A stretch of 64,000 nt of DNA from Caprimulgus europaeus (Eukaryota; Chordata; Aves; Caprimulgiformes; Caprimulgidae). Positions 1-12,400 of the stretch are shown here, piece by piece; positions within the stretch are counted from its first letter, which is position 1, and every line of letters starts with the position of its first letter. Made by a program: the position numbers and the translations under genes. The stretch is taken from the NCBI GenBank assembly GCA_907165065.1, contig OU015525.1, positions 52,461,537-52,525,536 on the forward strand, read 5' to 3'. The notes below the pieces were generated by a model. The model had not been told where the DNA came from. It did not search any database and worked only from the letters and a program-made list of their open reading frames with translations.

Positions 1-3000
1 GCTAGTATTTTGTTTTTAGCATATGCTTATTCATATCACTTTTAACACTTAATTAACTGGTTTTATCATTCTCTTCAGAGACCACTTTGGCATCTAAACT
101 GTCATTTAGATAATCAAACCTAAACTGTTTTTACAAGTATTCAAAGAGAATTGTTTCATTGTAATCACTGAAAAAAATAGGGATACAAAACCTAGAACCT
201 GTATTCCCCCTTCTCAACAAATATCCCAGCTAGTTCCCCAGATTGCTTCTTTTCTCCTCCCTTTCTCGAGATTTGCATTCTTGATTGTACAGTGACCCTG
301 TAAGCTCAGCAGAGGGAATGGGAAGTGCAGGGCAGTTGGGGTATTCAGAGTGGGCCTAAGGGAAGTCCAGAATCTGGGTGTTGTACCTCCTAGGTGAGTA
401 TTCAAATGAGGCTACTAGGCAAAAACTTCTATCACCACCCAAAACATCACCATTATCTTCTTTATTTTATCAGAAAATTGAAAACATTTGTAAGTTTACC
501 TACATATTGAAATGTATTAATTTAAAGACAAGGTTTCCAATGATTCATGTCACAGATATGAATTTTTCATTCATATGCGGTTATAATTCACAGTTCACAG
601 GTAATAATAATTTCATGTTGAAATACTGCTGCAACAGGACTCAGCATTGCAAAACATATTCCTAAAAAAGTGTGACAAGTTTTTATCCTCATCAAAGAAT
701 TAACTCATAATTAAATCTATGTACAAGTGAATCAGATACATTTTAATGTGCAATCAGGAAAATAATAATAGTTGGAAAGATTAAAAATTACTATTTCAGT
801 GTGAATTCCCTATCTTGCTACCTTTCAGGGTTCTATTAAAGAAATTTTTAAAGCAGAAAGACTATTCTTAGAGATGCAGTAGAAGTGTAATTGTAATACT
901 CCTCTTCCTGGGACACTTGAAAAGCCATAGGTTGCAAAACTGCCTACTTGGAGACTAAATTGTATTGTCCACTAAAGTGACAAAAAGTATAATTACAGAG
1001 TTAAGATGGTATGGAGTTTATTAGGAGAAATTAGAAAGTTTTCAATTCTTCCAAAGGCTGATCTAACCCTTACTCTTGTACTGCTAGAATCTACTTGGAA
1101 GCTCACCTAACACTAATAGCATTGTTTTGAATGTGGAAAATTGCACAGGACAGAGAGAACAGATCTTTGAAGTACCACAGCAACCACACCAAAAGAACAC
1201 TGTAACCATAGAAGTTTTGGTAAGCTTGCACCTCCTGGGCCAGGTACGTTTCAATACTGAAATACTTTGTGCAGATGGAAATCTTACTGTCATTTTCTAG
1301 TTTCCTATCAGCTGCTAAACTGTCTTAGGGTCTTTAAATTAGAGACATAACTGATCAAGCCATTTGCTTGAAGCAAGCTGCAAGTAAGTATATATTCACT
1401 GTCCAGAGCATACACTTTTGTCTCAATGCTTGCAGCTGCATTAGTCCTCAAACAAGCTTTTGCTATACTCTAATAAGATATACAAAGGAAAATACTGCAA
1501 TCTGTTAAGCATTAGAAATTAAAGCACCGGCATAGTGAAAAACCTTAAGCGACATTATTTTTGCCACAACGATATGAGCAATGACTTAAGAGTCTGGATC
1601 TTCATTGAGACAGTGCCTGCTGCAAATGGGATGAGCCTTCAGCTGAACTGTCTTCATGCTGCAAAGAAGCAAACAGCTCCAAAAGGAGCTGCTTTACTAT
1701 TTCCATTAAAGTTATGACTGTAAAAGTGGTCTGATCCACTCTGCTACTTTTGCAATCCCAGCAAGGCCACCTATCCACAGTACAACATTCTCTACTACAT
1801 CCTCTCCAGTTCCCACTACAGATTTGCTCAAAGGAAGACTCCTGTCTTCAAAAGTTGAATATTATTTCAAGTTTTGCAAGAAAGGGGCTCGTCGCTTGAA
1901 TCTCGAATAAAATACACTCGGGCAAAAAACACTGCATTGCTGGCATGAAACCACAGTATTTCACTGTTTTGCTACTTTTTGGAACTATTCATTGTACTCT
2001 GCAAGGTCTGCAGTTTTGATAAGACAGGTGAAAAATGCTAATGAAGTATCCTGAGAAGTCAGTTGTTATGAACCGAACAGATGTTAGTGTTCTATACACC
2101 CTGAGGTCAAATAAACTATTTACTTATAGAATGTAAGACTTAAATTGACAAGTATCGCAATTTGAGACTTTGAAAAATCACAGATCTTGTTTTACCACTG
2201 TATGTACTGCACTAAGGAAAGGGCAAACCTGTTTAGATTGAAATACAGGTGGAAATTTCACTTTTAATTTGAAACCAGGACTTTCTCATGGTGCATGTAA
2301 AGAATGAAAATCTGGCCTTATGGTCAGCTTCACGTAAGCCTCAGAAGCTTCCAGCTGAACCAGTCATCATAACAGGAGAAACGAGGTGACTTGGATCTGC
2401 ACTTTTTTACTGAAGTAACTCAAGTTATACTTGAAAACCCATCCGGTTAATTCTGCTGTTTTGTCTCTTGAACTCAAAGGACATTTTGCTGGCAACTTCA
2501 ATGGGATCAGATAATCTATCAAGTGTTTAGCTTGATGATATATTGCATCATTAAAATGGGTTTTGAAAAACTTTTTCAGTGGAGTTGGAAAGAGACACTC
2601 ATCAACACGTGAGACATGCAAAACACCTCTGTGTTTTGATTCCAAAAGTCCAATTTTCTTGTTTTGGCAGAAGAGATTTCATAAATAATTTAAGCAAAAA
2701 TATGCACAAGATGATAAACATCTCATAATCTAAATTCATATTTCTTTGCCTAAAAAGTGACCACTTTGAAAAATACCACACATGAATTTGAGTAATGCTT
2801 TTGACACTGTCCAGTGCATTCAAAAAGCAAAAAGAAAGGCATCTTCTGCATATTTAAAATTTTTGTTAAGGATTCAGGAAAAGTCAAGATTCTTGGACAA
2901 AAACATTTATTCTGTCTCTGCCTTATACATGGTAGATTTGTATCAAAGATGCATTTTATTTGAAAATAATTTATTTTCTTTCTTGGCATGAACTTTTGAG

Positions 3001-3948
3001 CATATCATCTGGAGTTTTATGCAAATCCAGAATGTGACATAAAGTCTAGTTATTTTCCCCAAGATATATGGTTGTTTGAAATCACACATTTAGAAACATT
3101 GTATTTAATTAAATTTCAGTGGAGAATAAGGGTTTGGGTTTTTTTTTTAAAATTATTTATTTTTTTGCAAATTAGTTTTTAGGACGAATACAAGGAATAA
3201 AGTTAAAGGTCTTTTCAAAGCCAGGCTCTGCCCAGCCCATTATGAATAGCAAAACTGAACGTTAGAGTCTTCCCTATGCTTTTGTACATAATACAGGTTG
3301 CATCAGAATAACTGGAGACTGGGTCTCATTATACTTCCTGTGGCATCCTGGGCCATGAATTTAATGGATACATGTATTTATAAGCTAATCGCACCATCAG
3401 CTGTGGCTTGAAACTATTTGCCCTCTGTGACCTATGTGGTAGATACATACACAAAGGTAAGACACAATAAAAGACTAACTTAAAAATGTTTACCTATGAA
3501 GTGCCTTTAAAAGAGACCCCTGGAAAAAAGAATGAAAAAAATGAACCCTACTCAGTAATAATTTTTTAAAAGTTAAGAGGTGACAGATAAGGAATTAGAA
3601 CAAAAGTATCCACCAAATCTTTCTTTAAGAGGTGCCTGAGCTGACTCCAGGGAAGATCTATAGGTGTGTTCTAGAGAAAGGTGAGCTGGTTGGGATAAAT
3701 GAGAAATAGAAAAAAAAAATCACAAAAATATAAGAGATAAATTTGAAAGTTTAAAATGCTTGGATTTCTTACCTGTTTTTGAACAAAATAATACATAACA
3801 ATTCCAAAAATAGGCCTCTGTTATTTGAGCAAGATAAAGAAATATCAATTGGAATAATTTACGAGGCAAAATATGCTCACACAATCTAAATTTACAAGGT
3901 CACCAGAGCTATTATTATTATTTCAAAATTTTGAAAGATCACATAATC
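1..3948. other. Unique AT-rich non-coding DNA
   Basis: I see no supported gene or recognisable mobile element here. Open frames are under 100 codons, lie on both strands and have no recognisable homology. Composition is AT-rich with short A and T runs (for example 3141-3168). It could be intergenic or intronic. Confidence 0.6.
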
Positions 3949-4414
3949 AGAGAGTCACAGAATGGTTTCCATCAGAAGGGACTTTCAAAGATCACCAAGT
4001 TCCAACCCCCCTGCCATGGGCAGGATCATCTTCCACTAGATCAGGTTGCTCAAAATTCTGTCCAAACTGACCTTGAACACATCCAGTGATGGGGCATCCA
4101 CAATTTCTTTAGGTAACCTGTTCCAGGGTCTAACCACTCACATTGTGAAAAATTTCTTTCTTATATCCAATCTAAATCTACCCTCTTTCAGTTTAAAACC
4201 ATTGCCCCTTGTCCTGTTACTAAAGACCCTGCTAAAAAGTTGGTCCCCATCTTTCTTATAGGCCCTCTTTAAGTACTTGAAAGGCCACAATAAGGTCTCC
4301 CCAGAGCCTTCTCTGTTCCGGGATGAACAACCCTGTCTCAGCCTCTCTTCATAGGAGAGATGTTCCAGTCCCCTCATCATTTTTGTGGACTCCTCTGGAC
4401 CCACTCCAGCAGGT
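3949..4414 (-). mobile_element. CR1 LINE, type C, 3' part (left half, split by an LTR)
   Basis: This is a minus-strand CR1 non-LTR retrotransposon. Reading the minus strand, it encodes the ORF2 C-terminus after the reverse transcriptase: [10 protein letters not shown] (4138-4404 frame), then a charged stretch, then [19 protein letters not shown], typical of CR1. The 3' untranslated tail follows, including the complement of 'ccatgggcaggatcatcttcc', and ends near 3949 in a degenerate 'cacagaatgg' end. The frame is interrupted and the copy is dead. The element continues beyond the inserted LTR at 5077-5261. It is 5'-truncated, as is usual for CR1. Confidence 0.93.
4410..4414. repeat. Target-site duplication, left copy (CAGGT)
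   Basis: The five bases CAGGT directly precede the TG of the LTR and are repeated at 5077-5081 directly after its terminal CA. The single pre-insertion copy fits the CR1 consensus 'ccagcaggtccatg' reading across the gap, which supports a clean insertion. Confidence 0.85.
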
Positions 4415-5076
4415 TGTCATGGTTTTTAGTTGGGACAGAGCTAGGTTTCTTTTTAGTAGCACAGAATAGTACTGTGTTTTGGTTTCAGCATGAGATTTGT
4501 TATAGGAAAAATGTTGATAATATACCAATGTTTTCAGTTGTCACTTGAAGTCAAAGGATTTAATGTTTTGCTAGCCCACAAGTGTACGGTCTGGGGGGTG
4601 AGGTGAGGAATATTTCAATAAATTAGATTGTCATTCGGATATGCCAATAGGATATTCCATATCATATAATGTCATGTTCAGTATATTAATGAGGGTCTCT
4701 CTCTTGTGGGGGTTCTCTCTCTCTGACTTTCCCTTAGGCTCTCAGTCTTCTGGGATGGTGGTTTTTGTTTCTTTATTGTCACTCCTCTAGGATTGTTATT
4801 GGAGAACAAGCCAGGCTTGGTCAGTGGGTGGTGAGCAACTGTAATGTGTATCACTCATTTGTATATTTTATTACTATTATTATTGTCATTATTATTCTAA
4901 TTATTATTAAGTTTTATTTTATTTGAATTATTAAATTGTTCTTATATCAACCTACAAGTCTCCTTAACCTTACCCCTCCAGTCCTCTCCCCTATCCCCTG
5001 GGTGGGGGCAGGCAGGGAGTGAGCGAGTGGCTGTGTTTGGCTGCTAGCAAAGTGCTAGCCAAGCGAAAGTACCACA
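4415..5076 (+). mobile_element. Solo LTR of an endogenous retrovirus (fossil), inserted in CR1
   Basis: This is a 662-bp long terminal repeat that starts TGTCATGGTTT and ends ACCACA, so it has the TG...CA termini of retroviral LTRs. It is bounded by a perfect 5-bp direct repeat, CAGGT, at 4410-4414 and 5077-5081. The CR1 sequence resumes exactly on the far side, so both ends are well defined. The interior has an AT-rich block with ATTATT runs (4860-4940) followed by a C-rich 3' part (4975-5005), as in the LTR family I recall from neoavian genomes. A 5-bp duplication fits ERVL-like (class III) elements, but that assignment is inference. No internal viral region is attached. It is a decayed fossil, younger than the CR1 it interrupts. 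Confidence 0.88.
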
Positions 5077-5081
5077 CAGGT
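5077..5081. repeat. Target-site duplication, right copy (CAGGT)
   Basis: Second copy of the 5-bp direct repeat flanking the solo LTR. CR1 sequence continues from here. Confidence 0.85.
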
Positions 5082-5261
5082 CCATGCCTTCTGCTGAGGA
5101 TTCCAGAGCTGAATGCAGTACTCCAGGTAGGGTGTCACACAGGGGCAGAATCACCCTCCCTTGACCTGCTGGTCACACTGCAGCCCAGGATATGCTTGGC
5201 ATTCTGGACTGCAAGCGCACATTACTGGCTCATATCTGAATTTTCATCTACCAGTGTTAGT
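5077..5261 (-). mobile_element. CR1 LINE, right half of the LTR-split copy
   Basis: This continues the minus-strand CR1 interrupted at 4414. On the minus strand it carries the region upstream of the [13 protein letters not shown] block, recognisable from 'gagctgaatgcagtactccagg' and 'ctgcagcccaggatatgc', with 'gcaagcgcacattactggctcat' matching the AQQCALA region of ORF2. It ends near 5261, where a plus-strand CR1 begins with no visible spacer. That junction is the 5' truncation point of this copy or a later rearrangement. Confidence 0.88.
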
Positions 5262-6368
5262 GGATGTTACAACAGGACTCCTTTCAATTATCTACCAAGT
5301 ATCTTGGGAGTTTGAGGAGATCGTTGCTGACTGGAAGCTAGGCAATTTTATTCCAGTCTACAGAAGGGACATGAGGTAAGAGCCAGGAACCTATAGACCT
5401 GTTGTTCTATCCACAGTTCCTGGAAAAATTATGAAGATCATACTGGGTGCTATTGGAAGGCATTTAAAGGACAATGCTATCATCAGGCAGTTAACATGGG
5501 TTCACAAAGGCAAAGTCCTGTGTAACTAATTTGATATCCTTCTGTGATAAGGTCACTCATCTAGTGGATGAATGGAAGGTGGTGGATATAGTTTTTCTGG
5601 ATTTTTAGTACGGCTTTTCAAAACTGTCTGTCACAGCATCCTTCTGGACAAGCTGTTCAGCTGTGGGATAAGCAGGTTCATGGGGTGCTGAGTGAAGAAC
5701 TGGCTGAAAAGCAGGGCTCAAATGGTTGTGGTGAATGGAGCAACAGCTGGCTGGTGGCCAGTCACTAGTAGTGTTCCTCAGTGCTCACTCCCAGGGCCAG
5801 TTCTCCTCAATATTTTTATAACTGAGCTGGATGCAGGAGTTGAATGCATCATTATCAGGTTTGCTGATGATACCAAACTGGGAGGTGCTGTTGACTCTCC
5901 TGAGGGACAAGAGGCCCTGAGGGATCTGGATAGATTGGGAAACTGGGTGATGATTAATGTGGTAAAATTTAACAAGAACAAATGATAGATTCTGCACCTA
6001 GGACAGAGTAACACTGGGCACAAGTATAAATTGTGAGAGGAGTGGCTGGAGAGCTGCCCTGCAGAAAGGGATCTGGGGGTGCTGGTCGGCAACAGGCTCA
6101 GTGTGAGTCAGCAGTGTGTCCTGGCAGCCAGGAGCACAAACAGCATCCTGGGATACATAAAACACAGCAAACCAGCTGGTCAAGAGAGGTGCTTATCCTG
6201 CTGAGTTCAGCCTTGGTGCAGCCTCACCTGGAGTGCTGTGTGCAGTTCTGGGCCCCACAACTTAAGAAGGATGTGAAGGTCCTGGAATGCATCCAGAGGA
6301 AGGCAACAAAGCTGGTGCAAGGACTGGAAGGCCTGTCCCGTGAGGATAAGTGGCTGAGGACACTGTCA
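5262..6368 (+). mobile_element. CR1 LINE fragment with reverse transcriptase core, 3'-truncated
   Basis: This is a plus-strand CR1 ORF2 segment. Broken frames encode, in order: GLLSIIYQVSWEFEEIVADW near 5273-5335; a match to the PVYRKD..GNYRPV motif with the Y-R-P region near 5385; a degenerate YLDF-KAFD region near 5590-5620; NWL..RAQMVVVNG near 5700-5735; PGPVLLNIFI (5795-5820); the catalytic FADDTKLGG near 5858-5885; and the tail [16 protein letters not shown] near 6215-6260. Homology stops at about 6368 inside the 'WLREL' region, so the terminal ORF and 3' UTR are absent. This is odd because CR1 copies normally keep their 3' end. Multiple frame breaks show it is inactive. Confidence 0.92.
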
Positions 6369-7058
6369 TCAAAACAGACACCATTTTGATCTTAACTGCT
6401 CTGGCTTAAAGAAACATTCAGAACTGTTTACAGAAAAAAAGTATTTTGAAGAAACTTATACCTACTTTGAATTTGACACCAGTTAATTTACTGAGATAAA
6501 CAACAGCAAAAAATTAATACATATTATCTATGCAAATGAACACACCTCTATACAGAAAGAAGCACAACAAGAAAAGATAACTGCAGCAAAACTGGCCAGA
6601 GTTCACTTTAGAGTTCATTTTAAAAGGTCAGATAACTATCCATGCATTGGACTGTTCTGCAGCTAACTGAAAGAAACTTGGCTTGCTGAAGAGACAAGGA
6701 GTACAGCACCAAGGAAGACAAATTATGTCCTGGCTAGACTGAGGTAAGAGTTGGCTCCTGCTGGCTTCTCTGTGATGTGCTCATGCTTTAATGAGCTTAT
6801 GTCCCCTTCCACCAAAAATGCAGTAAAAGTTCCTTCTGGGAATAGGGCATAAGGAAAAACAGACCACCAGTATTTGTGTTTATTTCATCAAGATTAAGTT
6901 TTATTCTATTGAGATTTAGCATTTTCACTGATGTTTACATGCTTCCCAATCTACCATCTATGTTTCAGGGACTAGGAAAATTTTTTTTCTCTGCCAAACT
7001 TGTGGCCTCGTAAGTGTGAGTTTTAACCTTATGAAGAAGACACGGCTAGACTGGGTTG
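6369..7058. other. Unique non-coding DNA between CR1 copies
   Basis: No gene or repeat recognised. The left edge is the abrupt loss of CR1 homology, which may mark a deletion breakpoint. Confidence 0.5.
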
Positions 7059-7619
7059 CAGAATCACAGATTTACCTAGGTTGGAAAAGACCATTAAGAT
7101 CATCAAGTCAAATCAAGTCCCTGACTAAACCATGTCCCTAAGCACTATGTCTACACAAGTCTGAAACACCTTCAGGGATAGGGACTTGACCACCACCCTG
7201 GGCAACCCGTTCCAATGACTGACAACCCTTTCAGTAAAGAAGTTCTTCCTAATATCCAATCTAAACTTCCCTTGGCACAACTTAAGTTCATTTCCTCTTG
7301 TCCTATCACCTGTTACTTGGTTGAATAAACTGATCCCCACCTCTCTACACCCTCTTTTTAGGTAGTTGTAGAGATTGAGGAGGTCTCCCCTGAGCTTCCT
7401 TTTCTGCAGGCTAAACAACCCCCATTCCCTCAGCTTTGTCTCATAAGACTTGTGCTCCAGACCCTTCACCAGCTGCGATGCCCTTATCTGGACATGCTCC
7501 AGCACCTCCATGTTCTTGTAGTGAGGGGTCCAAAACTGAACACAGTACTCGAGGTGTGGCCTCAACAGTGCTGAATACAAGGGTAAAATAACTTCCCTGG
7601 TCCCGCTGGCCACACTATT
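7059..7619 (-). mobile_element. CR1 LINE, type A, 5'-truncated, with a 162-codon open ORF2 remnant
   Basis: This minus-strand CR1 keeps its 3' end ('cagaatcacag' complement at 7059). An uninterrupted frame at 7125-7613 encodes the ORF2 C-terminus: [23 protein letters not shown], then [37 protein letters not shown]-like ([17 protein letters not shown]), [29 protein letters not shown], and a final VDIVLRDMV with stop. The domain lies downstream of the reverse transcriptase and has no known catalytic residues. The frame has survived by relative youth or chance. No start codon context or promoter suggests a functional gene. Confidence 0.94.
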
Positions 7620-9448
7620 GGGGAGAATTTATCTGATTTCTTTTCCTGCCTTTCTCAGATAGATAATGATTTTTTCCAGGTTTAAAGTGATTATTCACTG
7701 CTTGACTAGGATTTGCACTCAACTTGCTCTTCTGAGTTGAGAGTGTGGGCAGTTGCCTCACTGTACCTCTTAAACTCTGCTTGCACTATGGATTATATAA
7801 ATTGTGTTTTGCTCCAGTTGTGTAAGCTGTGTTTTACCCTCAGCAGTGCTTGGGCTATTTCTAGTGTTCACTCCTATGAGAGTTCTGACTAAAATGAAAT
7901 TTCTGTTACTTTCACATGGAAAAAAACCCCTTTTTCCTAAAAGGAAAACAGAAATTCTCAGGTAATACTAATGTTATTGTGGAAAAACAAGTGGATGTTA
8001 AAAAAGATTTACCAGCCACCATGTTCTAAACCACTGAGCATTCCAGCTATATGGGAAGTTGACATTCTCCCTTTAGAAACAACTGTTAACCTTTCTGACA
8101 TATATTAAATGTGACATATGGTGACAAAAGTATAACCAGCAAGAGCAGTACCTGAATAATTCAACAATGGAGTCATGGCCAAAGAAGCTGAAACAACTCA
8201 TATTTAAAGGAGACTTTAAGGATGTGTTCTTGGAGTTTTTCCTACAGTGATGTCACCTGACACTATGCCACTTGCTTTCTGACAGCGTAAATAAAAATAA
8301 GAAGGTAAACTACTGGTTTGATTTTAGTGATAAATAAGGTTACTTCTCCACAAAGCACATTCTAATCATATCAGATGTTATCCATGTCAGTATGTGATAG
8401 ATACCTAAAAACTAATCTGTCTGTGGAAATCAAACCTTCTGGGAATGGCTTTGTTTTTTTTTTCTTGGTGAAGGTGCAGGGACTAGTGCAGCTCTTGACA
8501 TCCCTGCTGGGTCTTGGAAGGATGCTTCCAAATGACAAACATAATCAGGCACTTACCTTTGAACTGGAATAAATGTTTTCTTTAAATTAATTTATTTTAT
8601 TGCCACCCCCCCCACCCCCCACTCCTATCCCGTGGGGATTTAATTTCTAGAATAGAGATTTAGCAGATATAAATCTTTGAGGATCTCAGCTACAAATATA
8701 GATTTGAAATAATTAAAACAGATTACAGTCACAAAATTCTGGAGGACCTGAAAGCCCATGACAAAACAGCCTATTGGCCTGTAGCATGATGTCCTAAATG
8801 CATCCATTTATTGGTTTAGAGTGAGCTGGCAGTTTGCCCATCAACAGAAACACTTTCCTGTATATAGCCTTTGCATGACACATGACTACTTACACATAGG
8901 CTTATACTCCCTCCCACATAAATTATATTTTTCTTTTTGCAAAGCAGTACTGGTGATCATTAAACATATAATAACATACATTCACAATACGTGACAAACA
9001 CAGAATCCAAGTGTAGTCATGTCCTAAGGTCCCTATTTAGCTGAAAATAGTAGCGACCTTTTAGGCTGATAGATCCTGGCTCAGTGTGAATCCACCCTAT
9101 TCAGTAGAAAGGTCACGAACTCATTTCTCACCCTCACCAAGGCTTAGGTTCAAGACTCTTTTAGTCCTCCTTCCCACTGTTTTCTCCTGAACAAAAAGGA
9201 ATTAATCACTTCATAAGGTCTAATGCTTGCTGAAAGAATTATCCTCTACAGTCCTATATGCATGACCAAGGCAGGTATTGCCTACTTCTGACAGTCTGCA
9301 AAATAATTTAGTTTCTCAGGGTGACACTTCAGTTACTGTAGATGTACAAAGGGAAAAAAAAAAAAAAAAAAACCTAGATAAAACTAAAGTTTATTCAGCA
9401 AGAGATTGCAAAACTGTGACTATTTTAAAAGGAGGAACATGAGTTTAT
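7620..9448. other. Unique DNA with C-rich tract and A run
   Basis: No gene is seen. It holds a C8-A-C6 tract at 8606-8620, which is G-rich on the minus strand, and a 19-base A run at 9354-9372. Confidence 0.5.
9354..9372. repeat. Poly-A tract (A19)
   Basis: Run of 19 adenines. No upstream retrocopied gene could be recognised, so I treat it as simple sequence. Confidence 0.8.
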
Positions 9449-9489
9449 TCATAGAATCATGGAATAATTTAGGTTGTAAAAGACCTGCA
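9449..9489 (-). mobile_element. CR1 3'-tail scrap
   Basis: About 40 bases match the reversed 3' terminus of type A CR1: 'tcatagaatcatgg' followed by 'ttaggttgtaaaagacctg', which fits the 'ggttggaaaagacctt' block of other copies here (compare 7076-7092 and 61716-61732). Sequence beyond 9489 does not match. It is either an extremely 5'-truncated insertion or a decayed one. Confidence 0.6.
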
Positions 9490-12400
9490 GAAGTACACAA
9501 TGAATACCTACAGCAAAGTTCCACAGAACTCACATGCTTTTCCTATCATAAGTGCAAAGAAAGATGGTATGGAAAATTTTCCATTTGAAGAACATGGAGC
9601 AGAGTCAAAGAGGAAAAAATAATCCACTCAGTTACCATTAGAGTCATGGGGATGAGACACATGTATCCCTGCCTCACTTTAACAACTCACCAAAAATATT
9701 TTTTATGGAGATTTACCAGGTAAAACTATCACTCATGCACTTAGGCTAAAGTAAATAATGCAGTTTTGCTGGAACATTGGCCAATAGCTTGAAACTGTGT
9801 TAAATAATTTATTCCCTAGAATTACTTTGTAGATCCATCAACAAAAAGTAAATGAAACTCTTACTATCATGCGTTTCCCTCAGTTTCTCCAAGTAGACAG
9901 CAAGAGGCAATATTACCACTTCTCCCGAAGCTTTTCTCGGGGAAGAGCCATTTGAGGTTATCGCAGACTTTCCAAGTAGCCACATGTGGCAGAGGTACTG
10001 AAAGGAAACACTGAGTGGCAGCCCCAGCTCCACTGGTTTCTGGCAATACAACAGTTTCTCCGTGATGCTTAGCTGGTGGCTCTCCAGAGTCTCTCTCTCT
10101 TTCAGTGAAGTGGAACTGCACCTGCTTTCCATTGCAAATAACCACAAGAGCAAAGCTTCTCTGTTGTCAAACCCTTAAACCTGTGTATGTTCTCTAGCTA
10201 AGTGTAGCACTGTCTATATAACAGGAGCAATTTCTGTTGGTAATTAGCACTGTTCAAGTTGGTTTTTAGAAAACTCTATTTTCATATGAGAAATCCTGCC
10301 ATCTATGAGCAGAAATTTGAAATATCTCCTCCACAGACTGCCTTGAGGTCTTATAGCTGTATCTAGAATTTGGACAGGAGTGATACCTGCCTATCAGCAA
10401 GCTTCTCAGTGTTTTGAGGTGGCCTGATGTAGATTGGATGCATATGCATTAAGAAAAACTTACAGCTCATTATATTGGGAATCACAGTCAAGGATATCTG
10501 TGCACTGAAATAATGCCCTCTGGTTTGTATATTGTTGTTGATTCTTTTTTACTTTAGACAGCAGATATGCAAAAAATGGTTGCCTTTTGCCTGCCTTATA
10601 CCAGCAATGGTATATTTAGCAAACCTAGTGTACAAACAACTACTGAAGTGATTAATATTTCATTTATAATAGCCTACAAATAAATAAATAAACCTCTCAG
10701 TGTCACTGCACATAGAAGAGCTACTCCTCTAATCTAGCGGTGGAAGGCTGTGTTTCTTGAAAGCAAGGATATAATGTTTGGTCTGACAGGAAGCCACTCA
10801 GCTTTCACTGCACTGCTTCTCAATTAAGCAGATTCACAAAGAAGAAAACAAGCTAGTAGGCTTCTCACGTGATCTCTGTATATTCAGTCTGGTCATTGTC
10901 CCCCATTTTTACTTGGGATTCTCTTCAGGTACTAGATGTTATTTATTTACCTCTGATATATTTGAACTCTGAATACAAGGATTCTTTTCTTCTCCATCTG
11001 ATTCTCAGCATCTATGTATGTGTAAAACATCAGAATCTATGTCTTTTGTTTGTGTTTGGATGTAAATATACTTAAATAATTTTCTTTAAAAAATGTCTAG
11101 GATACTTGCTGAGTAGATGCTTTCAGTTTGCCTCTTCAATACATGAACAACTTAATTCATATTTTTTTTTCCTATTCTAACCTACAATATCTGCAGCTTT
11201 CTACCCTTGCATGTCATGTCCACACGAGCTGCTTAGATTTAAATTCACTTTGACAAATGGTAGTGATTTATTTCAAAGGACTTGTGAGCTTAAATTCACC
11301 ACCTCAAATGTACCTTATATATTGTCCAGGGCCTTTTTATGTTGCTTGAATAAGCAAGAATATACTTTCTAGTAAAAAAAAGCAGCAATGAAGTCAGCTG
11401 CAGCACTGATCAGTAACCACTATATCTGCCACAAAAAGCCAAATATCAGAATAATTTTTCTGCTCTATAAATAATTTTTTTTTGTGCTAAACAAACTACT
11501 ACCTTGATATTATTAGATATATACAAATGGAGCAACATGTATCAACAGCTGAAAGTGCACTACTTCCAAAACTCAGTGTAGTTTTATTAATAATGCAAGT
11601 TTATCTGAGAAAGCTGTTCCCAAACACTCGACATGCTGCCAGCTCACTGAATGCACGCCTGGGCTGCTTAAAGATAGTAAATTTCAAATAAGATGGAAAA
11701 AAAATATTCCTTCCTTTCTGAAAATTTTATCATTCATCCCCCTAACAAAAAGATGAACACAAACCCTTTATTAGAAATTGTTGAGTAAAGATTATACCTT
11801 TGTGTTCCCATGGAGATGTGGCATTCCATATTAAATCTTAGAGATTTAATACTTTTCAATTAACAAATATACAGAAGTGATGTCAGCAGAATTCACTGGT
11901 CAGTATGAAGGGAGTTTGATGTTACTCCTGTTACAGATTGGCCACTACCACAAAGACACTGAGGGACTGAGTCACAACATTTACAACATTAAATGTTAGA
12001 AAAATAATACAGATTGAGACGAGCTATTAACTCATCTAATGTGCATATACAGAGGTTTACATAAGCATATTTTACCATTACACTGTGAAGATGCTTTGCT
12101 ATTTACACTACAGTTCCAGTACTACCATGAACGCTTCTCTGTCTTCCATTTAAATCACTTCTGTCTAGATATATTTTTCACACAAGTTTTGAATACTCTG
12201 TCATTCTGGACAGCATTACGGACTAGCCTCCTAGCAGAACATTCTTCTGTCTGCTAAAGATAAAAAAATATGGTTGGCTATGGTAACTCACCTAACCATA
12301 TTTCTAATATAATTTATTTTGTATTTTTCTGTTCAACTACTACTTAATTTGTAGCAATCTTCTAAGTCAATTAACATTCACAGGAATAAGAAAGTAACTA

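Noticed and set aside
3949-6368. Twin-priming origin for the inverted CR1 pair
   Set aside because: The two parts repeat the same ORF2 region instead of dividing it, so a single twin-primed insertion does not fit.
8590-8645. Possible LTR remnant near the C-rich tract ('tcctatcccgtgggga')
   Set aside because: It resembles 'cccctatcccctgggtgg' of the LTR at 4985-5005, but no other block of the LTR is found nearby.
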